Position numbers and translations under genes: made by a program. From Paenibacillus sp. J2TS4 (GTDB lineage Bacteria > Bacillota > Bacilli > Paenibacillales > NBRC-103111), in NCBI RefSeq assembly GCF_018403245.1, contig NZ_BOSH01000010.1, positions 1-64,000 of the forward strand: a stretch of 64,000 nt of DNA, given 5' to 3'. Below are positions 17,846 through 26,033 of the stretch, one piece after another; within the stretch, counting starts at the first letter, position 1, and the number at the start of each line of letters is the position of its first letter. The notes under the pieces were generated by a model, which had not been told where the DNA came from, made no database searches, and saw nothing but the letters and a program-made list of their open reading frames with translations.

Positions 17846-18778
17846 ATGAATTTTATCTCCATTAAAGGTTTGGAAACCAAAGTATCCCAGCTCATTATGG
17901 GCTCCGATTATTTCATGCCGGAGAAGATTGAGCAAGTCAGCGACATTCTGGATGCTTATGTTCAGATCGGCGGTAACACGATCGATACCGCCCACATCTA
18001 CTGCGGGGGCAAAAGCGAGCTGGCCCTCGGCCTATGGCTCCAGAATCGGGGCAAGCGCGACGATATCGTGATCTTTACCAAAGGAGCGCACCACGATGCG
18101 AAGGGGCCACGTGTGAATGCGGAGGCCATCGAGCACGATCTGATGACGAGCCTCGAACGGCTGCAGACCGACTACGTGGATCTGTACGGATTGCACCGCG
18201 ATGATCCGAACGTTCCCGTCGGTCCGATCATCGAAGCGTTGAACCGCCATATCGAGGCCGGACGAATCCGCGCTATCGGCGCGTCCAACTGGACGCATGG
18301 GCGCATTCAAGAGGCGAACGATTACGCGGCCGCTCATGGGCTGCAGGGCTTCTCTTTCAGCAGCCCGAACCTGAGCCTGGCCAAGGCTAATGAGCCCTAT
18401 TGGGAGGGCTGCGTCACCGCCGATGCCGAGACATGCGCATGGCATGCCTCCAGCCAGCTGCCGCTGTTATCGTGGTCGTCACAAGCCCGCGGCTTCTTCA
18501 CGGGACGGTATCGTCCCGAGGACCGCAGCGATGCCGACACGGTGCGCGTCTTCTACAGCGACGCCAATTGGGAGCGGCTGCGCCGCGCCGAGGAGCTCGC
18601 CCGTAAGCGCGGCGTCACCGCCATTCAGATCGCGCTCGCTTACGTTCTGAATCAGCCCTTCCCCACGGCGGCTCTGATCGGTCCGCGGAATCAGGCGGAG
18701 ATGGAATCGTGCGCGGAAGCGACTCGGATCCAGCTGACGCCGGAAGAGATGGATTGGCTTGAGAAGGTAGAAGCTTAA
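17846..18778 (+). CDS. aldo/keto reductase
   Basis: A 310-aa NADPH-dependent TIM-barrel reductase. The catalytic tetrad is visible: Asp47 and Tyr52 in NTIDTAHIY, Lys79 in IFTKGAHH and His117 in LYGLHRDD. C-terminal AALIGPRNQAEMES is the cofactor phosphate-binding loop. The start at 17846 is set by AGGAGG 9 nt upstream. It should interconvert a sugar carbonyl and alcohol together with the adjacent Gfo/Idh/MocA enzyme. The second half has higher GC and a denser C/G third position than its neighbours. No terminator follows directly. Confidence 0.9.
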   Translation: MNFISIKGLETKVSQLIMGSDYFMPEKIEQVSDILDAYVQIGGNTIDTAHIYCGGKSELALGLWLQNRGKRDDIVIFTKGAHHDAKGPRVNAEAIEHDLMTSLERLQTDYVDLYGLHRDDPNVPVGPIIEALNRHIEAGRIRAIGASNWTHGRIQEANDYAAAHGLQGFSFSSPNLSLAKANEPYWEGCVTADAETCAWHASSQLPLLSWSSQARGFFTGRYRPEDRSDADTVRVFYSDANWERLRRAEELARKRGVTAIQIALAYVLNQPFPTAALIGPRNQAEMESCAEATRIQLTPEEMDWLEKVEA

Positions 18779-19041
18779 GCTTTGTTGGCATTTTTGCAAC
18801 CTTGCAGGGAAACCTTACTGTTTAAATTAATTTGACCTCTCGGGCATTGATGGAAATATTTATTAGAGTGGGTTTATTGAGTGTTGATTGTGGACTTATT
18901 CCAAGTTATATGAAATTTACTGGATAGTTAACTAGGAATTATTGGGGATTGATTCTGCACTCATCACCTCTCTTTGGTTGGTCATTGGATTCTCATTAAT
19001 TACCTGTGAATTTTCCTTTTCAGTTCATTCGGATTCTTTTC
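18779..19041. other. intergenic stretch without recognised content
   Basis: AT-rich sequence after the aldo/keto reductase. I find no coding frame with a ribosome binding site and no repeat shared with other parts of the window. Confidence 0.4.
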
Positions 19042-19072
19042 GGCTCTGGCTTACGGTCAGAGCCTTTTGTTT
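19042..19072 (+). terminator. intrinsic terminator
   Basis: GGCTCTG and CAGAGCC form a 7-bp stem around a 9-nt loop and are followed by TTTTGTTT. It lies 264 bp after the aldo/keto reductase stop, the only terminator between that gene and the next. Confidence 0.7.
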
Positions 19073-19103
19073 ATGTATTATTGATTTGAAATGGATCTGC
19101 CGG

Positions 19104-19292
19104 ATTAAGGTGCAGTAATGCACTATAATTTTGCTAAATTTCCATATTTAACTTATTAGGGTGCAAAACTACCCTTTAAAATGCTACTTTTTGAGAAAAC
19201 CCCGATTTTCTGTTAATCAAGGTGCACTTATACTCCTTATTTTCCAAAAACGACAAAATTATAGAATTCAAGTGCATTTTTACCCTTGAATA
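19104..19292. repeat. four-hairpin-module intergenic element, array 1
   Basis: TGCA words at 19111, 19162, 19223 and 19273 start four modules (spacing 51, 61, 50). Each module has paired arms around about 8 nt: GTG/CAC, AGGGT/ACCCT, AAGG-G/C-CCTT and TCAAG-G/C-CTTGA. The same layout recurs at 43881-44065 and in the inverted pair at 31443 and 35349 with other sequences. It has no coding content. Function unknown. Confidence 0.6.
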
Positions 19293-19468
19293 ATGGATTT
19301 TGTCCATCTCGCTTTCTCCACTCCCTGAAAGTCTGATATTGCGGTGAAAGGGCTTCTCGTTTAGGCAGCAGCCATTGGTTGTGACAGTTATTTATGGCAT
19401 CTGCCAGTTATTGATCATTATAAAACCTCGCTTAAAGCAAACAATAACCTAAGTGAGGAGGTGATCAA

Positions 19469-19930
19469 ATGAAAAAGATAAGTGCCTCGATCTTGTCCTT
19501 AGTTCTTGCATTTATGTTTACTTCCACGATCTTTGCCGAATCTTCTCCTGCTCCTACATTAAAGAACCATACGTATGGAGTAACGGAGCCGACGGACAAA
19601 ACGGTTGCTCCAACGACTGCGCCAGCAGCACCGACTGCGCCAGCAGCACCGACTGCGCCAGCAGCACCGACTGCGCCAGCGGCACCAGCTGCGCCAGCGG
19701 CACCGGCTGCGCCAGCAGCAACCAATCCCCCAGGGGCCAAAGTGGATGGCCTCAGAATGCGCGGCACTGACGGCATAACTACCCCCGGAACCACGCCAAC
19801 CTATACAAACAGATCCTATACCACCCGTGAAACGGGAACGTTCGGTAACTGGAGCTGGCTGGGCTTGCTTGGATTAGTTGGATTGGCCGGATTGATGGGC
19901 CGCAACCGGGATCGGGGAGATCAACGTTAA
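19469..19930 (+). CDS. WGxxGxxG-tail secreted protein with Pro/Ala/Thr repeats
   Basis: A 153-aa envelope protein. Residues 1-25 are a signal peptide (cleavage near FAES). Residues 52-85 are tandem APTAP/APAAP repeats from a 15-bp DNA repeat. The C-terminus has WSWLGLLGLVGLAGLMG followed by RNRDRGDQR, the hydrophobic-plus-basic WGxxGxxG tail seen in many Bacillales small proteins. The tail probably holds the protein in the membrane or serves a sorting or processing step. AGGAGGTGATCAA precedes the ATG. The repeat number is likely to vary between strains. Role unknown. Confidence 0.8.
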   Translation: MKKISASILSLVLAFMFTSTIFAESSPAPTLKNHTYGVTEPTDKTVAPTTAPAAPTAPAAPTAPAAPTAPAAPAAPAAPAAPAATNPPGAKVDGLRMRGTDGITTPGTTPTYTNRSYTTRETGTFGNWSWLGLLGLVGLAGLMGRNRDRGDQR

Positions 19931-19964
19931 ACGCCGGGACTTCGCCACTAGGAGACGATGATCA

Positions 19965-20132
19965 ATGAAAACCGAAAATTCAGCTAAAGAGATTCATCAG
20001 CGAGAACAGGCCCTAAATCAGGGGAAACCAGCCGGTAAATGTATGGACAGTATGGAAAAGCATGAAACCGGCGTGGATAAAATAAACTCCGAGAAAATAC
20101 GGTACGACCATGCTGATAGTATTTACGAATAA
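19965..20132 (+). CDS. small hydrophilic protein, 55 aa
   Basis: ATG 19965 lies behind TAGGAGACGATGATCA and 34 bp after the WGxxGxxG gene; the frame ends directly in a strong terminator, which supports expression. The product is charged (KEIHQREQALNQGKP, then EKHETGVDKINSEKI) with one Cys and no signal peptide or membrane helix. I do not recognise it. It is probably co-transcribed with the preceding gene. Confidence 0.6.
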   Translation: MKTENSAKEIHQREQALNQGKPAGKCMDSMEKHETGVDKINSEKIRYDHADSIYE

Positions 20133-20153
20133 ACCCGCTTCTAGCGGGTTTTA
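20131..20153 (+). terminator. intrinsic terminator
   Basis: AAACCCGC pairs with GCGGGTTTT around TTCTA; the stem begins in the stop codon of the 55-aa gene. Confidence 0.85.
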
Positions 20154-20335
20154 ATATGCTATATTGCTTAGCTTCAAATCACATCTTACATATTATGTTT
20201 TCCCTGCCTCCTCTTTATACAACTGTCTTACAACTGTCCCCTGTTTTTTGGCTGTAAGTCAAAAGTTATTAGATTACCATCGAAAGTTAAAAAAATACTA
20301 TAGGATTTCCAAGCTTCGTTAGCTACAATTTTAAT

Positions 20336-20349
20336 TGTAATCGTTTTCA
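20336..20349 (+). promoter_or_regulatory. cre box (CcpA site) before the second ABC operon
   Basis: TGTAATCGTTTTCA fits the cre consensus TGWAANCGNTNWCA at every position. It lies 35 bp before the binding-protein start, downstream of a possible -10 TACAAT at 20324, so bound CcpA would block transcription when preferred sugars are present. Confidence 0.7.
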
Positions 20350-20383
20350 AAGAAATGTGATTATTAGTAAAGGGGATGAATGA

Positions 20384-22054
20384 ATGAAGAAGGTAAGGAT
20401 CCGATCTGCATTAATGCTGCTATGCTCGCTCTTCTTGATTTTCTTGTTGGCAGCCTGTAACTCCGACAAAGGGGCGAACGGAACTACACCGCCTGCGGAC
20501 AGCACCAATACGGATAAAGACGGGAATAAAGGGCAAGCAGAAGATCCCAACGCCAAGAAGTTGACACTGAAATGGTTCGTTAATGGTTCCAACAACTCCA
20601 ATTTGCCTCCTAAAGATAAGGACTTCGTAAAGCAGGTTATTGAAGAGAAATTCAATGTCGATCTGCAAATTGAACACATGCAGGTGGGCGCAGATTTCAT
20701 AACCAAGCTGAATCTGATGATGGCCGGACGGGATGTGCCGGATATGTTCATGTCCGATGGGGCTACCTCCAATACCTACATTAAAGACGGGTTGACTTTG
20801 GATATGACCGGACTTGTTACTCCAGAGAAAATGCCTAACTACTTTAAGTATTGGGTTCAAGAGGATGAACTGGAGCGTTACAAGGTTCAAAACAAATTTA
20901 TGCGCGCCCCGGTCCCGTTTGCCAAGCAGCAATATGTATCCTATTATGTCCGCAAAGACTGGATCGACAATTTAAAAGCTAAAGGGGTTAACGTCGATAT
21001 TCCTACCAACTATGATGAAATGATCGAGGTCATGAAGGCGTTCACCTTCGAAGATCCCGATAATAACGGAAAAAATGACACCAAAGGATTTACAACGATC
21101 GGTAACGGAACCCTTCCTTACGTCTACTGGCCTGAATATTTGAAGAACGGGCTTTATGGACTTGGACTGGTGGATGATCAATTGGTGGATGGGTATTCCG
21201 ACCTGAAAATTGAACAAGTGCTGGATGATATTCGCAAGGTCATCGACATGAAGGTTGTGGATGAAGACTGGTTCCTGCAAAAAACCGGGGAAGATATTAA
21301 TAAAGCCGCTCAAGGCAAGGCCGGAATTTTCTGGGGTGCCGCCCGGACCGCTGCTTTGGACAACGATCCGAACAGCGTTCAATTTAAAACAAAAGAAATT
21401 CTAAGATCCGCAGGAAAAGCGGAAGAAGCGGAAAAAGTCGATTGGCAGCCCTTCCATCCTTTCGCGGATACCGGTGTAGCCACGGAAGCATTGCCTGGCA
21501 ACCCGTTCATGTTCGGCAAAGATACCCCCATTGAAAATGTGGAAAGAACTCTGCAAATTCTGGACTGGATGGCTAGCGAGGAAGGCTTCCTGCTGGTCCG
21601 TTACGGGCAAGAAGGTGTCCACTACAAGAGAGATGGCAATACCATTACCGTGGATGCGGATGCCTATAAACGGGATGTCATTGATCAGGGAGATTTCCTG
21701 AACATTTATCAATTCTTCGCTACAGCGGATGAGCCGCAAGTGTTCGGACTGGACGTGGTCCGCCCCACAGAGACGGATCGCGACCGCGCTATTCTGGAGC
21801 ATGTGCGTACTTATAAATATTTGCCATCCATCGGTACGAACGTAGCTCCGCCGGAAGGCTACAACCTGGCCGACTTCCGTAACCAGCTTTATTCGGTCTT
21901 GACGAAGATCTTATTCGAAGAAAAAGACGCCTCCAATTGGCCGCAGTACCGCGAGGAGCTAATGGAGAAATACGGTGGCCGGGCTGTCTTTGAAGCCTAT
22001 GCCGAACAAATGTCGAAAGCTCATGGCCGGGATATAACGTTCCGAGACAAGTAA
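20384..22054 (+). CDS. ABC transporter substrate-binding lipoprotein
   Basis: A 556-aa lipoprotein with signal peptide and lipobox LLAAC (Cys about 25), an Asp/Gly/Thr linker, and a large two-lobed binding domain (for example LNLMMAGRDVPDMFMSDG and YYVRKDWIDNL). It is the first gene of an operon with two permeases, a sensor kinase and a response regulator. It belongs to the same group as the 6022-7665 protein but is clearly diverged. It likely binds an oligosaccharide released from plant polymer; the ligand is not determined. Likely under catabolite control through the upstream cre. Confidence 0.9.
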   Translation: MKKVRIRSALMLLCSLFLIFLLAACNSDKGANGTTPPADSTNTDKDGNKGQAEDPNAKKLTLKWFVNGSNNSNLPPKDKDFVKQVIEEKFNVDLQIEHMQVGADFITKLNLMMAGRDVPDMFMSDGATSNTYIKDGLTLDMTGLVTPEKMPNYFKYWVQEDELERYKVQNKFMRAPVPFAKQQYVSYYVRKDWIDNLKAKGVNVDIPTNYDEMIEVMKAFTFEDPDNNGKNDTKGFTTIGNGTLPYVYWPEYLKNGLYGLGLVDDQLVDGYSDLKIEQVLDDIRKVIDMKVVDEDWFLQKTGEDINKAAQGKAGIFWGAARTAALDNDPNSVQFKTKEILRSAGKAEEAEKVDWQPFHPFADTGVATEALPGNPFMFGKDTPIENVERTLQILDWMASEEGFLLVRYGQEGVHYKRDGNTITVDADAYKRDVIDQGDFLNIYQFFATADEPQVFGLDVVRPTETDRDRAILEHVRTYKYLPSIGTNVAPPEGYNLADFRNQLYSVLTKILFEEKDASNWPQYREELMEKYGGRAVFEAYAEQMSKAHGRDITFRDK

Positions 22055-22095
22055 GATGAAGCTGGATCGCTAATGGTGTAGATGGCATGAGTTTG

Positions 22096-22141
22096 TATAT
22101 ATCGTAGAGAAAGCCAGCTTTCTCTACGATATATAATTTTT
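22096..22141 (+). terminator. strong hairpin between binding protein and permease genes
   Basis: ATATATCGTAGAGAAAG and CTTTCTCTACGATATAT are a perfect 17-bp inverted repeat with a 4-nt loop (CCAG), followed by AATTTTT. It lies 40 bp after the binding-protein stop and 53 bp before the permease start. It probably acts as a partial terminator or 3' stabiliser so that the binding protein is made in excess over the permeases. Confidence 0.75.
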
Positions 22142-22193
22142 GGACTGACCATCCTCCAACACCCTACATTCTTAGACAAAGGAGTCCATATAG

Positions 22194-23144
22194 ATGAAAC
22201 CTGAAATCGCCGTGCCGCTGAAAGCTAAACAGAACCGGCCGAAAGTCCAGTGGAAATCGATTTATCGGGCCCGTTGGTTTTACTTGATGATGCTTCCCGG
22301 TCTGGCCTATTATTTAATTTTCAACTATTTGCCGATGGGCGGATTGGTCATAGCTTTTAAGGACTACAATTTGCTTAAAGGAGTTTGGGGCAGCGAATGG
22401 GTAGGCCTTGATAATTTTCGAGAAATCTTTTCCTCCCCCGATTTCTTTATCATCCTGCGCAACACGATTCTCATCAGCATTTACCGGATTATTTTCGGAA
22501 TGTTCCCCGATGTCATATTGGCTTTGATCTTGAATGAAATTCGCGTAGGATGGTTCAAGCGCGTCGTCCAGACGATTACTTACGGTCCTCACTTTTTATC
22601 CTGGGTTATCGTATTCGGAATCGTCTTCGCCTTCCTCGCACCCGGATCTGGACTATATAGCCAATTCCATCAAAACATGGGATGGGGAGAGATTAATTTA
22701 TTGACCGATAAGAGCTTCTTCCGGCCGCTGCTCATTATAAGCGATTTATGGAAAAGCACCGGCTTCGGCGCCATCATCTATCTGGCCGCTCTGTCCTCCA
22801 TAAACAGCGAGCTGTATGAAGCCGCCGTCGTAGACGGAGCCAGCCGCTGGCGGCAGATCTGGCATATTACACTGCCGGGGATCCGCGATGTCTTCCTCCT
22901 TTTGCTAATTTTGCGCATAGGTCACATTTTGGATGCCGGATTCGAGCAAATCTTTATTTTCCTGAATGCCCGTGTCTATGAAGTGGGAGACATCATCGAT
23001 ACCTGGGTTTACCGGCAAGGATTGGAGCAGCTGGAATTCAGTATTTCTTCAGCAACAGGCTTCTTTAAATCGATCGTTGGCTTTATTCTTGTTATCGGCG
23101 CTAACAATCTTTCCAAAAAATTTGGCGGCTCCGGAATTTGGTAG
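22194..23144 (+). CDS. ABC transporter permease (LplB-type)
   Basis: A 316-aa membrane permease with YYLIFNYLPMGGLVIAFKDY near the N-terminus and EAA loop LYEAAVVDGASRWRQIWHIT followed by LPGIRDVFLLL. It pairs with the LplC-type permease 33 bp downstream to form the import channel for the ligand of the 20384-22054 lipoprotein. AAGGAG lies upstream of the start. No ATPase gene is in the operon. Confidence 0.9.
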   Translation: MKPEIAVPLKAKQNRPKVQWKSIYRARWFYLMMLPGLAYYLIFNYLPMGGLVIAFKDYNLLKGVWGSEWVGLDNFREIFSSPDFFIILRNTILISIYRIIFGMFPDVILALILNEIRVGWFKRVVQTITYGPHFLSWVIVFGIVFAFLAPGSGLYSQFHQNMGWGEINLLTDKSFFRPLLIISDLWKSTGFGAIIYLAALSSINSELYEAAVVDGASRWRQIWHITLPGIRDVFLLLLILRIGHILDAGFEQIFIFLNARVYEVGDIIDTWVYRQGLEQLEFSISSATGFFKSIVGFILVIGANNLSKKFGGSGIW

Positions 23145-23177
23145 AACATCATTAGCATCAGGTTAGGAGGCATAGAT

Positions 23178-24068
23178 ATGTCATTAGTGCTGCATAAAAC
23201 AAAGTCGGATCGGATAGTCGACGCCATTCTGTACATTATCTTAACTATATTCGCGCTCGCCTGTTTGTTTCCGATCTATTACGTCTTCATCATGTCCATC
23301 ACCCCGTTCTCCGAGGTGCTGAGCCGCGGCGGATTCGTCATTATCCCGAAAACCGTCACCTTTGAGGCCTACAAGGAGATTTTCTCCAGCCAGCGCATTC
23401 CCCAAGCTTTGAGGGTAACCGTATTCGTAACCGTAGTCGGAACGACATTGAACTTGATCACCACCATCTTATTGGCTTACCCGCTATCCAAGAAATTCGT
23501 TCCGGGGCGCAATTATTTCCTGCTGGCTATCGTGTTTACGATGCTTTTCAACGGAGGACTGATCCCTACTTATCTCGTCGTCCGCGGAATTGGATTGACC
23601 AATACGATCTGGGCGCTGATTATACCCGGACTCGTCTCCGCCTTTAACATGCTGATTGTGAAAACCTATTTCCAGAATCTCCCGGATGAAATAGAAGATG
23701 CGGCGAAAGTGGATGGCTGCGGTGATTTTCAAACGATGTTTCGCATCGTGCTGCCTCTCTCCATGCCGATCCTGGCGACCATCGGACTTTTCTATGCGGT
23801 TGGTCATTGGAACGCTTTTTTCGGAGCGATTCTGTATATTAGCGACAAATCACTCTATCCCATTCAGCTCGTCCTTCGCAATATGATTCAGAATCCGAAC
23901 GTCAGTCAGGAACTGCAGCTGATGAACTCCCAGATTATGCAGCAGCTTCCGCCGGAAACGATCAAGATGGCCACGGTTGTAGTTGCGATCCTGCCGATTC
24001 TCGCGATCTATCCGTTTTTGCAGAAGTATTTTGTAAGAGGAATGCTTATTGGCGCCATTAAAGGATAA
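23178..24068 (+). CDS. ABC transporter permease (LplC-type)
   Basis: A 296-aa permease with about six helices, EAA loop EIEDAAKVDGCGDFQTMFRI followed by LPLSMPILATIG, and C-terminus RGMLIGAIKG typical of LplC-type partners. An AGGAGG site sits 8 nt before the ATG. It is the last transporter gene before the two-component genes. Confidence 0.9.
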   Translation: MSLVLHKTKSDRIVDAILYIILTIFALACLFPIYYVFIMSITPFSEVLSRGGFVIIPKTVTFEAYKEIFSSQRIPQALRVTVFVTVVGTTLNLITTILLAYPLSKKFVPGRNYFLLAIVFTMLFNGGLIPTYLVVRGIGLTNTIWALIIPGLVSAFNMLIVKTYFQNLPDEIEDAAKVDGCGDFQTMFRIVLPLSMPILATIGLFYAVGHWNAFFGAILYISDKSLYPIQLVLRNMIQNPNVSQELQLMNSQIMQQLPPETIKMATVVVAILPILAIYPFLQKYFVRGMLIGAIKG

Positions 24069-24179
24069 GCTGATCGATTTGGAAAGTTGGAATCGTTTAA
24101 CGGGATTTGAAAAGGTTTTCGCGACCTTCTGATCGAATGAATAGTTTAGAGAAAATTCGTTCTGGTTGGGAGGTCAACT

Positions 24180-26030
24180 ATGAAACTTCTGAATTGGTTT
24201 GCGAATCGATGGGTCGAATCCCTCCAGCTTCGTCTGACCATTTACTTTCTGCTTATTCTGGTCCCGCTTGTTTTTGTCAGCTTGTTTGCCAATTTTGAAT
24301 CCAGGTCTATTCTGGAGCAGCAAGTTAGCGAACGGATCCAGAATGCGATGGTGGGAGCGATGGAATATATCGACCTTACCGTGCAGAATGTCGAGGAGCT
24401 GTCGATGATCATCGCCATGGACAGCAACATCAATCAGAAATTGACTCAAGTGGAAGCCAAGACGCGGCATGAGTCGAATTACGATTTCAGCCAGGTCCTG
24501 TCGAGCATCTCGAATATTAGCTCCATCAATCCGTTATTGTCCCAAATCTCGATCCTTCATGCCTCCTCCGGGACGGTCTTGTCCACCAAGTTCGGGGGAA
24601 AACGAATAGATAACATAAAGAATCAGCCTTGGTACATGGAAATCCAATCCACGAATAAAGGAGCCGGGATCTGGTTGATTCCACGTCAGGATCAGCCCGG
24701 CTACGACATAGAGCTGCAATCTATCTTCAGTCCAACCAGCATTACCCTGATGCGGTTGATGGACTATTTCAATCCAGACGTTAGCAATGTTGTCATGATC
24801 ACTATTAATAAACAAAAGCTGCTTCAGATGATTAGTAATTTATCTAATTCCAAAGAAGAAAAGGTCTATTTATTCAATGAGAACCAGCAGCTGGTTGCCG
24901 CTACGACGGATGAGCCCATGCCCGCTATGATGGAGGACTACCAGAATATACAAGGAAGTACTATCCAGACGGCGATGGATTCCCAGCACGAGCTCATTGT
25001 TACTCGAATCCATTCCAAGGAGACGGGATGGTCTGTCGTGCTCGTGCAGCCGGTCCAAACTATCCACGCCCCATCCAATAATTTAAGAAAGTTTACTTAT
25101 TATATTATTGCTGTAAGTATTCTATTGACCGTCATCATCGCTTGGGTCGTCTATCGTGGAATCTCCTCTCCCCTGGCCTCTCTGGCGTACGGGATGAAGC
25201 AAATGCGGCAAGGAAATTTGAACACTCGTTTACCTATTGACCGAAGAGATGATTTCGGCAACGTGACCCGATCTTTTAACGATATGGTAAAGGAGCATAG
25301 ACATTTGATCAAAAATAATTATGAGCAGCAGCTACTGATGGCGAAAACCGAATTGAGGTTATTACAATCGCAAATTAACCCTCATTTTTTATATAATACA
25401 CTCGACTCGATTTATTGGAAGGCGGAAAATTATGAAGCTGGAGAAATTAGCGAGATGGTGCTTAATCTCTCCAAATTTTTTAGAACCAGTCTTAGCAAAG
25501 GGAAAGATGTGTTCACGATCCAAGAGACGATGGAGCATCTTAATTATTATTTAACGGTCCAGAGGCTGCGCTACGCTGATCATTTTGTCGTCAAGTTCGA
25601 TGTGGAGGAATCTTGCAATCATGTCCCTCTGCTCAAATTAATTCTTCAACCATTAGTCGAAAACGCCATTCTTCACGGGTTGGAAAAGAAGTCCGAAGGA
25701 GGGGAATTGCTCATTTCCTGCAAAGTGCAGGACGAAACTTTAATCCTTAAGGTGGAGGATAATGGCAAAGGAATAGAAAGCAACAGGCTTCATGCCATCC
25801 GTCAGGAACTAGCCAAAGTTTCCTACAATGATTATAAAGGCTTTAGCGGAATTCAACCGGTTTATCATGAATTTTTTGGCCTCCGGAACGTTAAGGCGCG
25901 GCTTAAGCTCTTCTATAAAGAACAGGCCGATTTAACGATTGACAGCACGTTAAATTTCGGGACCGTAATCACCATTTCGATACCGCTGCAAAGCTGCTAT
26001 GAACTGGAAACCGGGCAAGAGGAGGACTGA
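24180..26030 (+). CDS. YesM-type sensor histidine kinase
   Basis: A 616-aa membrane sensor. Helix 1 (LRLTIYFLLILVPLVFVSLF, about 19-38) and helix 2 (about 303-325) enclose an extracellular sensor domain of about 260 residues. A HAMP region follows (GMKQMRQGNLNTRLPIDRRD), then the His_kinase domain with phosphoacceptor His in QINPHFLYNTLDS, and an HATPase with LQPLVENAIL (N box) and VEDNGKGI (G1 box). It lies 111 bp after the permease gene and 3 bp before its response regulator. It probably senses the sugar, perhaps together with the binding protein, and switches on the operon. Confidence 0.92.
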   Translation: MKLLNWFANRWVESLQLRLTIYFLLILVPLVFVSLFANFESRSILEQQVSERIQNAMVGAMEYIDLTVQNVEELSMIIAMDSNINQKLTQVEAKTRHESNYDFSQVLSSISNISSINPLLSQISILHASSGTVLSTKFGGKRIDNIKNQPWYMEIQSTNKGAGIWLIPRQDQPGYDIELQSIFSPTSITLMRLMDYFNPDVSNVVMITINKQKLLQMISNLSNSKEEKVYLFNENQQLVAATTDEPMPAMMEDYQNIQGSTIQTAMDSQHELIVTRIHSKETGWSVVLVQPVQTIHAPSNNLRKFTYYIIAVSILLTVIIAWVVYRGISSPLASLAYGMKQMRQGNLNTRLPIDRRDDFGNVTRSFNDMVKEHRHLIKNNYEQQLLMAKTELRLLQSQINPHFLYNTLDSIYWKAENYEAGEISEMVLNLSKFFRTSLSKGKDVFTIQETMEHLNYYLTVQRLRYADHFVVKFDVEESCNHVPLLKLILQPLVENAILHGLEKKSEGGELLISCKVQDETLILKVEDNGKGIESNRLHAIRQELAKVSYNDYKGFSGIQPVYHEFFGLRNVKARLKLFYKEQADLTIDSTLNFGTVITISIPLQSCYELETGQEED

Positions 26031-26033
26031 ACT

